A DNA stretch of 64,000 nucleotides from Pegea sp. RAD2-039 (Eukaryota; Chordata; Thaliacea; Salpida; Salpidae). The notes below the pieces were generated by a model. It saw only the letters and a program-made list of their open reading frames with translations. It was not told where the DNA came from and made no database searches. Shown piece after piece: positions 51,557-63,320 of this stretch. Numbering within the stretch: position 1 is the first letter of the stretch; the number at the start of each line of letters is the position of its first letter. Both the position numbers and the translations under genes were made by a program. The stretch is from contig JAQGEQ010000186.1 in the NCBI GenBank assembly GCA_034620365.1, positions 744,001-808,000 of the forward strand. Reading direction: 5' to 3'.

Positions 51557-53446
51557 TTAGGAATAACTTGGTGGAGTATCTTTTATCTCTTGTGGTTGCA
51601 CAATCTCTTCAGAATTAATTAAATTGTTTGTATCCTGAGAGTTAGCTTGTGGTTGGCTGTACTGAGGCACAGAACCTGTTAGAAGATAAAGTTTATAAAT
51701 TAAACGTCTATTTAAAATTAATAAAGTCATATGTTGGTATTTTTCAAAACAGTTACTACTTTAAGAAAAGCTCTAAATAATTGAAGCAACAAACATGTAT
51801 AAATAATAATTATATATTGTTAGTATAATCATACTTCAAAGCTCAATTGATAAAATCTTACCCTGAGGCTGCTGCATCATAACTGTTCCTTGAGGCTGCT
51901 GCATCATAACTGTTCCTTGAGGCTGCTGCATCATAACTGTTCCTTGAGGCTGCTGTATCATAACTGTTCCTTGAGGTTGCTTCATCATAACTATTCCTTG
52001 AGGTTGTTGCATCATAACTGTTCCTTGAGGTTGTTGCATCATAACTGTTCCTTGAGGTTGCTGCATCATAACTGTTCCTTGAGGTTGCTGCATCATAACT
52101 GTTCCTTGAGGTTGCTGCATCATAACTGTTCCTTGAGGTTGCTGCATCATGACAACTCCTGCTGGTTGCTGCATCATCATCATACCATGAGGAGTTTGGA
52201 CCATAGTTTGAGGCGCGTAGGCTACTTCATATCCAGAACCAGTAGCTGACTTTAGATAAGTATAACTTTATTCTTAAGGAGTTAATTAAAAATTGTATTA
52301 GTCTTTTTGCTTTCTATATTTTTAACAAAATAAATATAGTTTCTAATAATGTGTATTCTTATGAGATGATCTCTTCATGTACCTACCTTTCTATCTATTT
52401 AATTAAATAATTATATATTTTTATGTTTCAAGCAAGTAAAATGTAGAAACATATAAGCAAACTTACCTTGCGACTACATTTACGCAGCTTACGACACAAT
52501 GTTAAAGTAGTTATTAATGATGAAAAGTTTAGACTTGACAAAATACATAGAATAATGTAAAGGAACTTTTCTGAGTTTTCTGGGATCTGAAAAGTGTTAA
52601 AAAACCATTTTTCATTAATATTTGTGTATAACTAGATAAAGTTATTTTCATTAATTATTAATGAAGCTTGTTTTTGGTTGTACATACCCTTGCGCAGACT
52701 ATTCCTGAAGATATTACACCAGAGAACTCGGAGATACAACCAAGTATAGCAAACACCATGTGGGCTATTATCTAAATAAAAAATAGTAACATAAGACGTT
52801 AGTTTAAAAGATTCAAATAAATTTTAACAAAGATCTTTGATGAATACTGATCAACCTCTATTAAGTATAATCAAGGTTTTTATCTCGATGATATGTAAAT
52901 ATTTTTAACCATACCATTCCTTTACCCGATCTTGGAGATCCAACTCCTATTCCAATTCCTCCAGCAATCAATGTCTATAAATTTGAATTTAAAAATATTT
53001 TAAACTATACTTGTAAAAAAAAAACTTCTTGAATAGTTTGAATATAAAGTGAAATCTTAAATACCTAAATGTATTATTAGATTAGCAACGAAATGAAATA
53101 CACTCACGAACACAGATGACCATATACCAGATCCAGTAGTAGGGATGAAGTTATGAAAGGTTCTATGTATACTTTGTTCATACTTATTATGTTGATGTAT
53201 GAGAAAAGTACCAACTGCTCCAAGAATAATACAAAGGACTGATAGGTTAATCTGTATAATCTGTAAATTTATTTTTTTAGTAAAAACTTTATTGAAATAA
53301 ATTGTACCAAAATTTTGTATGAAAATATTTAAAGATTGAAACATTTTTGATTAATGAATATAATTATATTTCTTATATGGTGCCCACCACCAGGATAAGC
53401 TTTTAGGCCTCAGAGTTTTTTTTTGAATTTTAATTACTTCCAGCCA
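51557..53446 (-). pseudogene. MS4A/CD20-like copy E, probable pseudogene
   Basis: Exons by homology: 53391-53446, 53108-53286, 52915-52974, 52688-52771, 52467-52586, 51862-52249 and 51557-51675. The exon 1 frame stops at codon 6 (MAGSN then TAA) and is one base longer than usual. Exon 2 (VFTKKINLQ then INLSVLCIILGAVGTFL) and later exons are open. Exon 5 is strongly diverged and three codons shorter: it starts IPENSEKFLYIILCIL and ends CRKLRKCSRK instead of CCKLLKCCCG, losing most of the cysteine cluster. Eleven nonapeptide units and the PPSYS end are kept. A start inside the opened exon 2 frame (an ATG at 53344) could still yield a protein, so the call is not certain. Confidence 0.5.
51862..52158 (-). 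repeat. 27-bp coding minisatellite, copy E, 11 units
   Basis: Eleven units in exon 6, mostly MMQQPQGTV, with MMKQPQGTV and MIQQPQGTV variants. Confidence 0.95.
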
Positions 53447-55408
53447 TTTAAAGCAACATTTATTTGTAGAGAATAATTTCATCAGATTCTTCTGTTTTTT
53501 AAACATTTTTAGACGAAATGTAAATTGGCCAATTTAGCATTTGTATAGCAATTTAACTTTATCGCCTATCTATATTTGAACCAATCGTATCAAGATTTGT
53601 AGATTGTCACTAAGGTGAAGTTAACAAAAATATTACAACATCTCATTTGGTTTAAATCATACCAAGAAATTTTGAAAACAGTCCTAGTAAATTCATCTTA
53701 TTATCTTATAATAGTTTTGATTATTTAGTTTAAACAAGAAAGACAGTTAAAATTACTAAAATTATGTAAAACTACCACATATTTAATATCAAATATTTTT
53801 TGTTGGGAATTCGAACAAATCTAATAAGTTGTTTTATAAGTTTGATCACTATTTTTTTGTTTGTATTTTGTCATATAACTTTGTTTCATTTTTTGTCATA
53901 TTTTTCATATTTTTATTTTACAAATGGGTAGTAGAAAAAGTTCAAAAAAACTGAACGCATTAAAAGTTTAAAAACTGTATAGACTTAATTAAAATAAAAA
54001 AGCATATCAAAATATTGAGTATGATAGAGCTTAAAGGGAAAAAGTGAAAAGTTCTTTATAGTTGATGGCAAACGCTTTGATTTAATATTATTTAAAAAAA
54101 AAACTATAATGTTGTTCTTGTAACATTTTCTAATCTGACTTGTTTGCATCAAACCATAGTTTGTTATAAAAAATTGTTATTATTTAATGATGAATAAACT
54201 TATGAATAAATTTAGAATAAATTAAACTGTATAATAATAATATTTATATCATTTCACCAACCGCAATTTTTCTGACTTGACGTTTTATTGTCATTTGTTT
54301 ATCAAGAAGTCCATATTGTTGTGAGCGTTTGTCCATATTCTAAATTTTAAGTTTTAGATGATTAAATTTTCTAAAAATGAAAAAGTACACTTAGTTGAAA
54401 TTACATATGAATAATTGTAGATAGGTAATTATAAATATAAATAATGAAATTCTACAAAAAAAAATGATTGTTTTCACTTTTGGAAATATACATTTTAGTT
54501 TTCTTAGAATCTATCTTTTCTGGTAACAAAACTTATAAGTAATAAAATAAACTCTAAAATCAATTAAAGATATTGTTGCATATCAGACATTTCTGTTTAG
54601 CTAACTATAATAAGATGACTTCTTTATTGTGAACGTATTCGTTTATCTTATTTCATAATGCTTAGTACCAACACTTAAATTCAAGTATAACATATGTTCT
54701 AGTTTAAATAGAAAGTCTTGCAATATTGTAAAATGAAATTTGAAGAAACCACTAAGAATAAAAGTTCTTAAAGTAATTTCTTGTACAAGATTTTCTTTAA
54801 TTTTAGAAAGGTACCATAGTTCTAAATAAAACGAAGCTTTTAACTGTTAACTGGTAATTGATGACTTCATCTATTAGCAAAATATCGACCACAATATTGA
54901 CAAATAAACCATTTAAATTTAGCACTACTTTCCACCATCACTTAGTTTTTTTCATAGAACTCGTTAAACAATGAAACTAAAGATTATTTTTCTTTTTACA
55001 CTATTTTGAAATAAACCAGTCATGTGTAAAGTTATTTCTAGTTTTTATGCTCTGAAGTTTGACATTAATTGTTCTTGTATGGATATAAATATTTGTTTTA
55101 ATATAAAATAATTTGATTAATTGCGACAACTTCTGTATAACTTTCTAGTAAAACTTGTATCTTAATGTAGCCTGCATTGTCAGTTGGAATAGAAACTCAT
55201 ATTTCAAGATAAACATGAATAAACGAGGCTAAAGAATACAGTTCTTAAAAAAGACTATTGTACTGATCTTTCTACCTTCCATAATATCATTTTAAAGGTT
55301 AATACAAAAGAAGTCTGTTAACTTTTAACACCTGGTAAGCTTACTTGGTTTGCTTTTTATAATTAAGCTAATTATCGAATACTTTGCGATAAATAAGCAT
55401 CTTTTTGC

Positions 55409-55666
55409 TTGTACTGCCCTCCAGTGGCAGAAAATTTCCTTTTTCTTTAAGTTCTTATTACATAAGCATTCGTAGTCAATCAGAAAACTTCCTTTTTCTA
55501 TACTATTTTTAACAAAACTATCTCTATTTACTTTCGACTCTAATTTTTCTTTTCGTATGCAAATTAAATAAGCTTGCTTTAAATTACTTTTCATAAAAAT
55601 ATTTAGACTTTTGTAACAAAGGTTTGTTGATGAAAAAGATAAGTTTTGAACAGTATCTGAAATCAA
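55409..55666 (-). promoter_or_regulatory. Conserved upstream block with CTCF-like motif, unit E
   Basis: ACTGCCCTCCAGTGGCAG at 55413-55430 is the closest match in the array to the CTCF consensus. The minus-strand frame is open and even extends further left, to 55325. Confidence 0.35.
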
Positions 55667-57106
55667 AATTCTCGATCAAGATCTGCTAACTAGTAACAAA
55701 ATAAATGAACTGATCTCAAGCAATTAATCTAACAGTATTTTTGACAACTTTGACTGAAGTTCAAGGTAATTATTTCTTGTCAGCACTAAAATTTCTGTTA
55801 AATACAACTATGACTGATTGATACACGGAAAGAACTTTTAATCATTGTATTATTACACTGTAATCTAAAAAAACTTGTTAAAAGTTTTAGTTTTAAAAAG
55901 TCAAAAAAGAATTCGTTTAATCTTTATTAAATTCAAAAAAACTAAATAAAAACTTGCCACCTTTCAAACCATCTAAGCTGTACAATCTTTTCAATGGAAT
56001 ATTCAATTTTTGTGGAAATGCTTTAACGCTAGCTTCTGTATAAGATGAAAAAACTAATAAAGGTCTAACTTGGGTAAGTTTGATTTTTAAACTTATAAAT
56101 TTTCAATTTTATCAGTTAAAATTGAGTCATAAGCTGATTGATTTACTTGAATAGCTTTATTGGTTTGTTGAAAATATTTAAGCTTTCCTTAAATGCATTT
56201 CATAAAGTAAACAAACCAGTGTTTGTATTCAGTTAAAGTTATGATAAAATAAACAACTTGATAAAACTTTTTCAGCACTAAGTTTTGAAAGAAAAGTGAC
56301 AACATGCTAATCAATAAACGATGTCAGTATTAAGAAATGTCCCATTCGGTTTGTTCATATTGCTAAACCATTAAAAAAGTACTCTATTGCGGTTCTAATG
56401 TCATTAGCAAATTCATTGCCATAATTTTCAATAATTAATGGCTTTGATCTAAGTAATAAAGGTATTACTTAATCTTTATCAAACATTTTCTTTCTAATTA
56501 TTAAGCTTGCTTGTTAATACAAACAAATTTAATTAATTTTAAATGAAAAAATATGATTGTGCCACACAAATAAACTTTTATGTTTATAAGACTTTATTTG
56601 TTGAGTTGATTGATAGACTTATGAATTTCTGTATCAGTTTTTTTTTAATTAAATTATTTAAGAAGTTTATTCGTATGTTAAAGTTAATTTGTATCTTAAA
56701 TTATAATTTATTAAAATATTACAAATAAATTAACTGAAAATATGTTCAACGTTTGTTTAATCTATTTTGTTAGATCTAAACATACTAAATTCATTGTAGA
56801 ATAAACATAGAAACTTTACAGATTTAGTACAAAGTAGCAAATGATTGTTAGCAAAAAAACTGTTCTAAAAAAGTTGTTTAAAACATTTAGACAAATTATA
56901 GATTTTAGATATGTTAAACAAAAGTAAAATCTCAAAATAACAAGTAAAAGTAGGATGATTAGCATTTATACTGCCAAATGATTAACTTATTTGTAGAGCA
57001 AAGCAGTAGATGAAAGAAGTTCGTATGAATAGCAATTATAGTTTCAATTGATACTTTAACTATATACAGAAGATGGAAGTCAAGTTTGAGAAGCATGATA
57101 ATATGA

Positions 57107-58996
57107 TTAGGAATAACTTGGTGGAGCAATTTTTATCTCTTGTGGTTGCACAATATCTTCAAAATTAATTAAACTGTTTGTATCCTGAGAGTTAGCTTGT
57201 GGTTGGCTGTACTCAGGCACAGAACCTGTTAAAGGATAAAGTTTATAAATCATACGTCTACTTAAATTTAATAAAGTCATATGTTTGTATTTTTTTAAAT
57301 TGTTACTACTTTAGAAAAAGATTTAATAAACTTTTACAACAGACATGAATAAAAAATAATTATATATTGTTACTATTTTTTACTTAGAAGCTCAATTGAT
57401 AAAATCTTACCCTGAGGTTGTTGCATCATAACTGTTCCTTGAGGCTGCTGCATCATAACTGTTCCTTGAGGCTGCTGCATCATAACTGTTCCTTGAGGTT
57501 GTTGCATCATAACTATTCCTTGAAGCTGCTGCATCATAACTGTTCCTTGGGGTTGTTGCATCATAACTGTTCCTTGGGGTTGTTGCATCAAAACTGTTCC
57601 TTGAGGTTGATGCATCATAACTGTTCCTTGAGGCTGTTGCATCATGACAACTCCTGCTGGTTGCTGCATCATCATCATACCATGAGGAGTTTGAACAATA
57701 GTTTGAGGCGCGTAGGCTACTTGATATCCAGAACCAGTGGCAGACTTTAAATAAGTATACTTTTATTTTTAAGGAGATATTTGAATCAAAAGAAAGCTTT
57801 ATTAGTTAATCAAACAAAGGTTTCATCAAAATGTATCAAAACAAGCTATAGATATAAGTTATATAAATTATTATATATTATGTTATGTTCTAGGTTATAC
57901 ATAGATATGTTGAAACAAATATGCAAACTTACCCCGCAACAACATTTAAGCAGCTTACAGCAAAATGCTGAAGTAGTTACCAAAAGTGAAAAGCTTACAA
58001 CAGACAAAATACATAGAATAAGGTATATTGCCATTACTGAACCATTGTTACCATTGGAAGCCTGAAAAGTTGCAGATAATTAATAAATTAATATTTGTGT
58101 ATAACTAGCTAGAGTTAGTTTGATTAATTATTAATGAAACTTGTCTTTTTGTTGTACATACATGTGCGCAGACTATTCCTGAAGATATTACACCAGAGAA
58201 CTCGGAGTTACAACCAAGTATAGCAAACACCATGTGGGCTATTATCTAAATAAAAAATAGTAACATAAGACGTTAGTTTAAAAGATTCGAAATTATTCAT
58301 AAGGTTTTCACATTATAAATGAACACATTTGTTTGTATTCTAATTAAATTTAACAAATATCTTTAATGAATACTGATCAACTTTTTTTAAGTGCATTCAA
58401 CGTTTTGTATTTCTATAATCTGTAAATATTTTTAAGCATACCATTCCTTTACCCGATCTTGGAGATCCAACTCCTATTCCAATTCCTCCAGCAATCAATG
58501 TCTATAAATTTGAATTTAAAAATATTTTAAACTATATTTGTAAAAAAAAACTTCTTGAATAGTTTGAATATAAAATGAAAGCTTAAATACCTAAATGTAT
58601 TATTAGGTTAGTAATAAAATGAAATGTACTTACACAGACAGATGACCATATACCAGATCCAGTAGAAGAGATAAAGTAGCTATAGGATAAAGAATAACTA
58701 TAGGATATATGGGATTTATACAGATCGTAATGATAGGTATTATGTTGATATATAAGAATTGTACCAACCATTCCAAGAATAATACAAAGGACTGATAGAA
58801 CAGTCTGTGTAATCTGTAAATTTATTTTTTCAGTAAAAACTATATCAAAATAAATTGTACCAAATATGTATAAAATTTTGTAAGGTTCGAAACATTATAT
58901 ATCAATGAATATGATTAGATTTTCTATTTGGTGCTCATCACCAGGATAAGTTTTTAGTTGTAAGCAGTTTTCTAAATTGTAAATACTTCCAGCCAT
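57107..58996 (-). CDS. MS4A/CD20-like four-span protein, copy F (intact)
   Basis: Seven exons in phase: 58942-58996, 58634-58839, 58442-58501, 58162-58245, 57933-58061, 57411-57744 and 57107-57225 (stop TAA), 328 aa. The start is MAGSIYNLENCLQLKTYP and the junction to exon 2 gives VFTEKINLQITQTVLSVLC. The extracellular loop is six codons longer than in copy A and rich in Tyr/Ser/His. TM2 ends TLIAGGIGIGVG, then GKGM. TM3 is IIAHMVFAILGCNSEF and onward, and TM4 leads into the same Cys-rich cluster. Nine nonapeptide units precede the tail ending APPSYS. All splice sites are canonical (donors GTGATG, GTAAGT, GTATGC, GTATGT, GTAAGT, GTAAGA). Together with copy A it is the best candidate for a working member of the family. 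Confidence 0.75.
57411..57653 (-). repeat. 27-bp coding minisatellite, copy F, 9 units
   Basis: Nine units, including MMHQPQGTV, LMQQPQGTV and MMQQLQGIV variants. Confidence 0.95.
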
Positions 58997-61005
58997 CAAA
59001 AGCACCATTTATTTTTAGTGAATAATTTCATCAGATTATTCTGTTTTATTTTAACATTTTTAGACGAATTGTAAATTGGCCAACCTAGCTTTGAGAAACT
59101 GTATCGCCTATCTATATTTCAACCAATCGTATCAAGATTTTTAGATTGTCACTACGAGCAAAGCTAGTAAAAATAATACAACATCTCATATGGTTTAAAT
59201 GATACCTAGAAATTTTGAAAACAGTCCTGGTAAAATCAGCTTGAGATCTTCTAACAATTTTGATTACTCAGTTTAAACAATAAAGACAGTTAAATTTCCT
59301 AAAATTATTTAAAGCTACTACATATTTACTTTTATATAATTTTTTTGGATTTATAATAAATCTAATAAGTTGTTTTATAAGTTTGATCACTATTTTTTTA
59401 TTTGTATTTTGTCATATAACTTGGTTTAATTTTTTGTCATATTTTTCATATTTTTATTTTACAAATGGGTAGTAGAAAACGTTCAACTGTGTATGAACGA
59501 ATTAAAAGTTTCAAAACTGTATAGATTTAATTGAAAATAAAAAAGAATATCAAAACATTGAGTATAATAGAGATTAAAAGGAAAAAATGATAGTTCTTTT
59601 AGTTTAAGGCAAACGTTTTGAATTAATATTATTTTAACTAAAAACCATAATCTTTTTCTTTTAAGATTTTTTAATCTGACTTGCTTGCATTTAATTGCAT
59701 CAAATTACATTTTTAAAAAATATTATTATTTAATGATGAATAAACTTAATTTATTTATATAAATATATTTAGAATAAATTAAACTGTATAATAATAATAT
59801 TGATATCATTTCACCAACCGCAATTTTCTTGATGTGACGTTTTATTGTCATTTGTTTATCGAAAAGTCCATCTTGTTCTGAGTTTTGAACCATATTCTAA
59901 ATTTTAAGTTTTAGATGAATAAATTTTCTAAAAATGAAAAAGTACAACTTAGTTGAAATTACATATGAATAATTGTAGATGGGTAATTATAATTATATAA
60001 ATAAATAATAAAATTCTACAACAAAGAATGATGGTTTTCACTTATGAAAGTATACTTTATATAGTTTTCTTAGAATCGATGTTTTCAAGTATACTTCAAA
60101 GTCAACTATAGATATTATTGCATATCTGACATTTTAGTTTAGCTAATTTTAATAAAATAACTTCTTTATTGTTAACTTATTTGTTTATTTAATTTCATAA
60201 AACTGAATTTCAAGTAAAACCTATTTTCTAGTTCTAGTTTAAATAGAAACTATTTGATCATTGTAAAATGGTATTTGAAGAAACCACTATAAACAAAAGT
60301 TTTCTAAGTAATTTCTTCTACTAATTTTTCTTTAGGTTAAGATAGGTACCTTAGTTTTAATTTAAAACGAAACTTTTAAATGTTAACTGGTAATTGATGA
60401 CTTCAACTAGTAACAAAATATCGACCACTTTCTGACAAATAAATCATTTATATGTAACACCACTTTCCACCAGCAGTTAGCTTCTTTCCTAGAACTTGTT
60501 AAACATAAACTTTGAGACTAAAGATTTTTTTCTTTTTACTCTATTTTGAAAAAAAAACCAGTCATGTGTAAAGTTATTTCTGCCACATTTGATTTCAAGT
60601 TTGACATTAACTGTTCTTGTATGGATATAAATATTGCTTATAAATTGGTTGAATTTTTGCAAAAACTTCTGCATAACTAATAATAAGCTAATAATATAAA
60701 ATAATTTAATTAATTACAATAACTTTGGTAAAACTTTCCAGAAAAACTTATTTCTTAATGTAGCCTGCCTTGTCAGTTGGAATAGAAACTCAAACTTCAA
60801 GATAAACATGAATAAACAAAGCTAAAGAATACAGTTTTTTAAGAAACCTATTGCACTGATCTTTCTACCTTCAATAATATCAGTTTAAAGTTTAATACAA
60901 AAGAAGTCTGTTAACTTTTAACATCTGGTAAGCTTACTTGGTCTGCTTTTTATAATTTATCTAATTGTCGATTACTTTGCGATAAATAAGCAACTTTTTG
61001 CTTAT
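58997..61005. other. Unit F upstream region
   Basis: This holds the upstream sequence common to all units: the short plus-strand ORF block (MGSRKRSTVYERIKSFKTV at 59465-59524) and the spacer leading to the CTCF-like block. I see no further gene. Confidence 0.4.
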
Positions 61006-61197
61006 ACTGCCCCCAAGCGGCAGAAAATTTTGTTTCTTAATTTCTTATTACATAAACATTCATAGTCAATCAGAAAACTTCCTTTTTCTATACTGTTTTG
61101 AACAAAACTATCTATTTACTTTCGACTCTAATTTTTTTTTGTGTGGAAATTAAATATACTTGTATCAAAATACTTTTCATAAAAATATATAGACTTG
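61006..61197 (-). promoter_or_regulatory. CTCF-like block, unit F, truncated by LINE
   Basis: ACTGCCCCCAAGCGGCAG at 61006-61023. The conserved block is cut at about 61197, where LINE sequence begins. This marks the right border of the tandem array. Confidence 0.35.
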
Positions 61198-62200
61198 ATG
61201 ATATGAAGCTAATACGTTGCAATCCTCTAATGCTTCAAACTGCACTACACACTGTAAGAAACTGGTCTATGCGCAGGTATCTCAGAATCAAGCCCACAAA
61301 GTCTGAACTTATAACTTTCTACAGTAAGCCAGATAAAAATTCCTTGCACTAGTATTTCTTCAATGTTATTTCACAAATATCTTTCATAAAATTCTCTAAA
61401 GTAATATTCAAAAAAAGTATTTTTTATTCAACGAATATCTTCGGTCTCAGACCTTGGCATTACCCTATTATCTGACTTTAAATTGGCAAAACAATGTTTC
61501 TAGAATCTTTGAAAAGTCAACCATCCTTGTTTACGTTATTATAAAGATCTTTAATTCTAAAGACCCATATTTCTTTATCATCTCTTCAAGTTTTACAAAT
61601 GTTCATTTCATAAATACAATATCGGTACATAGATGTCGTATCAAATTGGTGATATCAAAAAAATCGAATCTGTTCAGGCGACATTTATCAGATTGGTAAT
61701 GCAGGAAACTTAATATTAAATACGATAGTTATTAACATCGTCTCAGCTTCTTAAAATTAGTTACTTTGGAAATTCTACGGACTTAATACGACTTAATTCT
61801 TATTTTAAGAATTATCCACAATTTAATTACCTTAAATTCGATGATTTCTTTCTCATCAGTCCTTCCCCCAAGTTATATCAGCTCAGACAACACACATTAC
61901 ATCTTAATAAGCCTATATCACCTGGTACGTTAATCAGAGCAAGCTGTTTTTCTGATATCGTACAATTAGTACTTGGAACGAGCTGCCATCAGACATTGTA
62001 ATGTAAAAATCACTCTTGTTGTTTTGGGAAGTTGAACCGATTTAATATTTTCAATATTGTCATTTGTAAACTAAGATTTTCCCATTTTTATATTATTAAC
62101 TTTTTATGTAATTGTTCACTGTTATATGCTTTAAGGACAACTGAAATGGCATGTATTAAATTGTTTGCTTTCTATATTTCGAAATTAATCGATATTATTT
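61197..62200 (+). mobile_element. LINE fragment, C-terminal RT part and 3' end
   Basis: Plus-strand codons begin at the RT catalytic region in degraded form (RLDDMKLIRCNPLMLQTAL, where the family has YADD) and continue NWSMRRYLRIKPTKSELITF. Later come DLGITLLSDF and IESVQATFIRLV. The end contains FLISPSPKLYQLRQHTLHLN and a trace of WNELPSDIV. This order is typical of the C-terminal half of Jockey/CR1-like non-LTR elements. Several frame breaks and stops make it inactive. It is joined directly to the truncated unit F and followed by about 170 bp of likely LINE 3' UTR. Confidence 0.7.
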
Positions 62201-62225
62201 GTTAGAATGTTTGTTCGTGTGCTCT

Positions 62226-63320
62226 CTTCAGGCACCTTCGTTATGACTTTGTGGGCTGGATTCTGAGCTGCCAATTGGTAGACCAGTTTTTTACAGTTTG
62301 TAGTGCTGTTTGAAGTTTTAAGGGATTACATGATAATAGCTTGATATCATCTGCATACACAGACTCTCCGACAACATGTACTGCTTTTAGCCTTCTGATG
62401 AGGTCTCCAATGAAAATTAAAAAGAGAAGGGGACCCAGAACAAACCGTGTGGAACACCACTAGTGATTTGACTAGAAGGAGATAAAGATCTTTCAGCACA
62501 AGTTTGTTGGGTTCTACCTGATAAGTAATCTTCAATCCACAGTAATATAAAGCTGTTGATTTTTAAGTTTTTCAATACAGTCACGATCTTAGTGTGTGGG
62601 ACAGAATCAAACACTTTTGCAAAATCGAGATATATGATGTCACAAGGAGTATTACTTTAATAATGGGCTGTAAGCTCATTAGGAAAAGTTAGATGCTGGT
62701 TCAGGGAAGATCTCCGTTTCACAAAGCCATGCTGGACATCAGATATTAGATGGTGCTCCATCAAATGACGGGTCATATGCTTGTGAATGATATGCTCTAA
62801 AGCTCTGCAGATAACTGAAGTCAGCGAAACTGGTCTGTAGTTAAGTGCGGTGTTTCTGGGACCCTTTTTATAAGTTGGAGTAAAAATAGCTTTCTTCCAA
62901 ATTTGTGGAACTCTTCCTCGCCTCAGGGTCGCCGTTAAAGAAAAGCAATAAGGGTAGTGATAAAGAGAAAGTAGTTTTTCTTAAAATCAAAGCTGGGATC
63001 TGATCTGGGGTGTTGGAAACTGATGATTTTAAGAAAAAAAAGCCTTAGATACCATATCGACGGTTAAGTCAAGATCTACCATCTCAGAGGAATTTATAAG
63101 AATGTTGGAGTAGGAGAGAGAAGGAGTATTGCCATCATCGGTTATAAAAACGCTATTAAATTGATTGTTTACCAATTCAGCTTTATTTTCGGGTTCCACC
63201 ACAATCTGGTCGCTGTTATCAAGTGAGGGAGGTAATTGAGATCTCACCTTAAGCTTGCAATTTATGAAACCAAAAAAGGTTTTCTTGTTAGGTAAACATA
63301 AAACGGCACTTTCCCTTCCT
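62226..63320 (-). mobile_element. LINE fragment, RT fingers/palm, inverted
   Basis: On the minus strand the order is LPNKKTFFGFINCKL, DGNTPSLSYSNIL, then KKGPRNTALNYRPVSLTSVI, LISDVQHGF, DIIYLDFAKVFDSVPHTKIV, WIEDYLSGRTQ, SSQITSGVPHG and VYADDIKLLSCNPLKLQTAL, ending near TNWQLRIQPTKS. These are RT blocks 1-5 of a Jockey/CR1-like non-LTR retrotransposon. It overlaps in content with the plus-strand fragment to its left from YADD to PTKS and belongs to the same family, so two copies or an inverted insertion are present. Frameshifts and stops show that it is dead. The 5' end, with the endonuclease, is missing. Confidence 0.8.

Larger units (their letters stand above)
26610..61197. repeat. Tandem array of six 5.2-6.7 kb gene units
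   Basis: The same block order recurs six times: 3' flank, minus-strand MS4A-like gene, upstream short-ORF block, CTCF-like block, spacer. The minisatellite exons fall near 27.7, 34.4, 41.1, 46.7, 51.9 and 57.5 kb, so spacing is about 6.7, 6.7, 5.6, 5.2 and 5.6 kb. Non-coding sequence is alignable by eye between all units and nearly identical between parts of A and B. Units differ by large indels: a 1.2-1.3 kb segment present only in A and B, and a block of about 0.47 kb missing upstream of gene D. The array ends where homology to the fifth CTCF-like block is cut by a LINE at about 61197. Confidence 0.9.
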
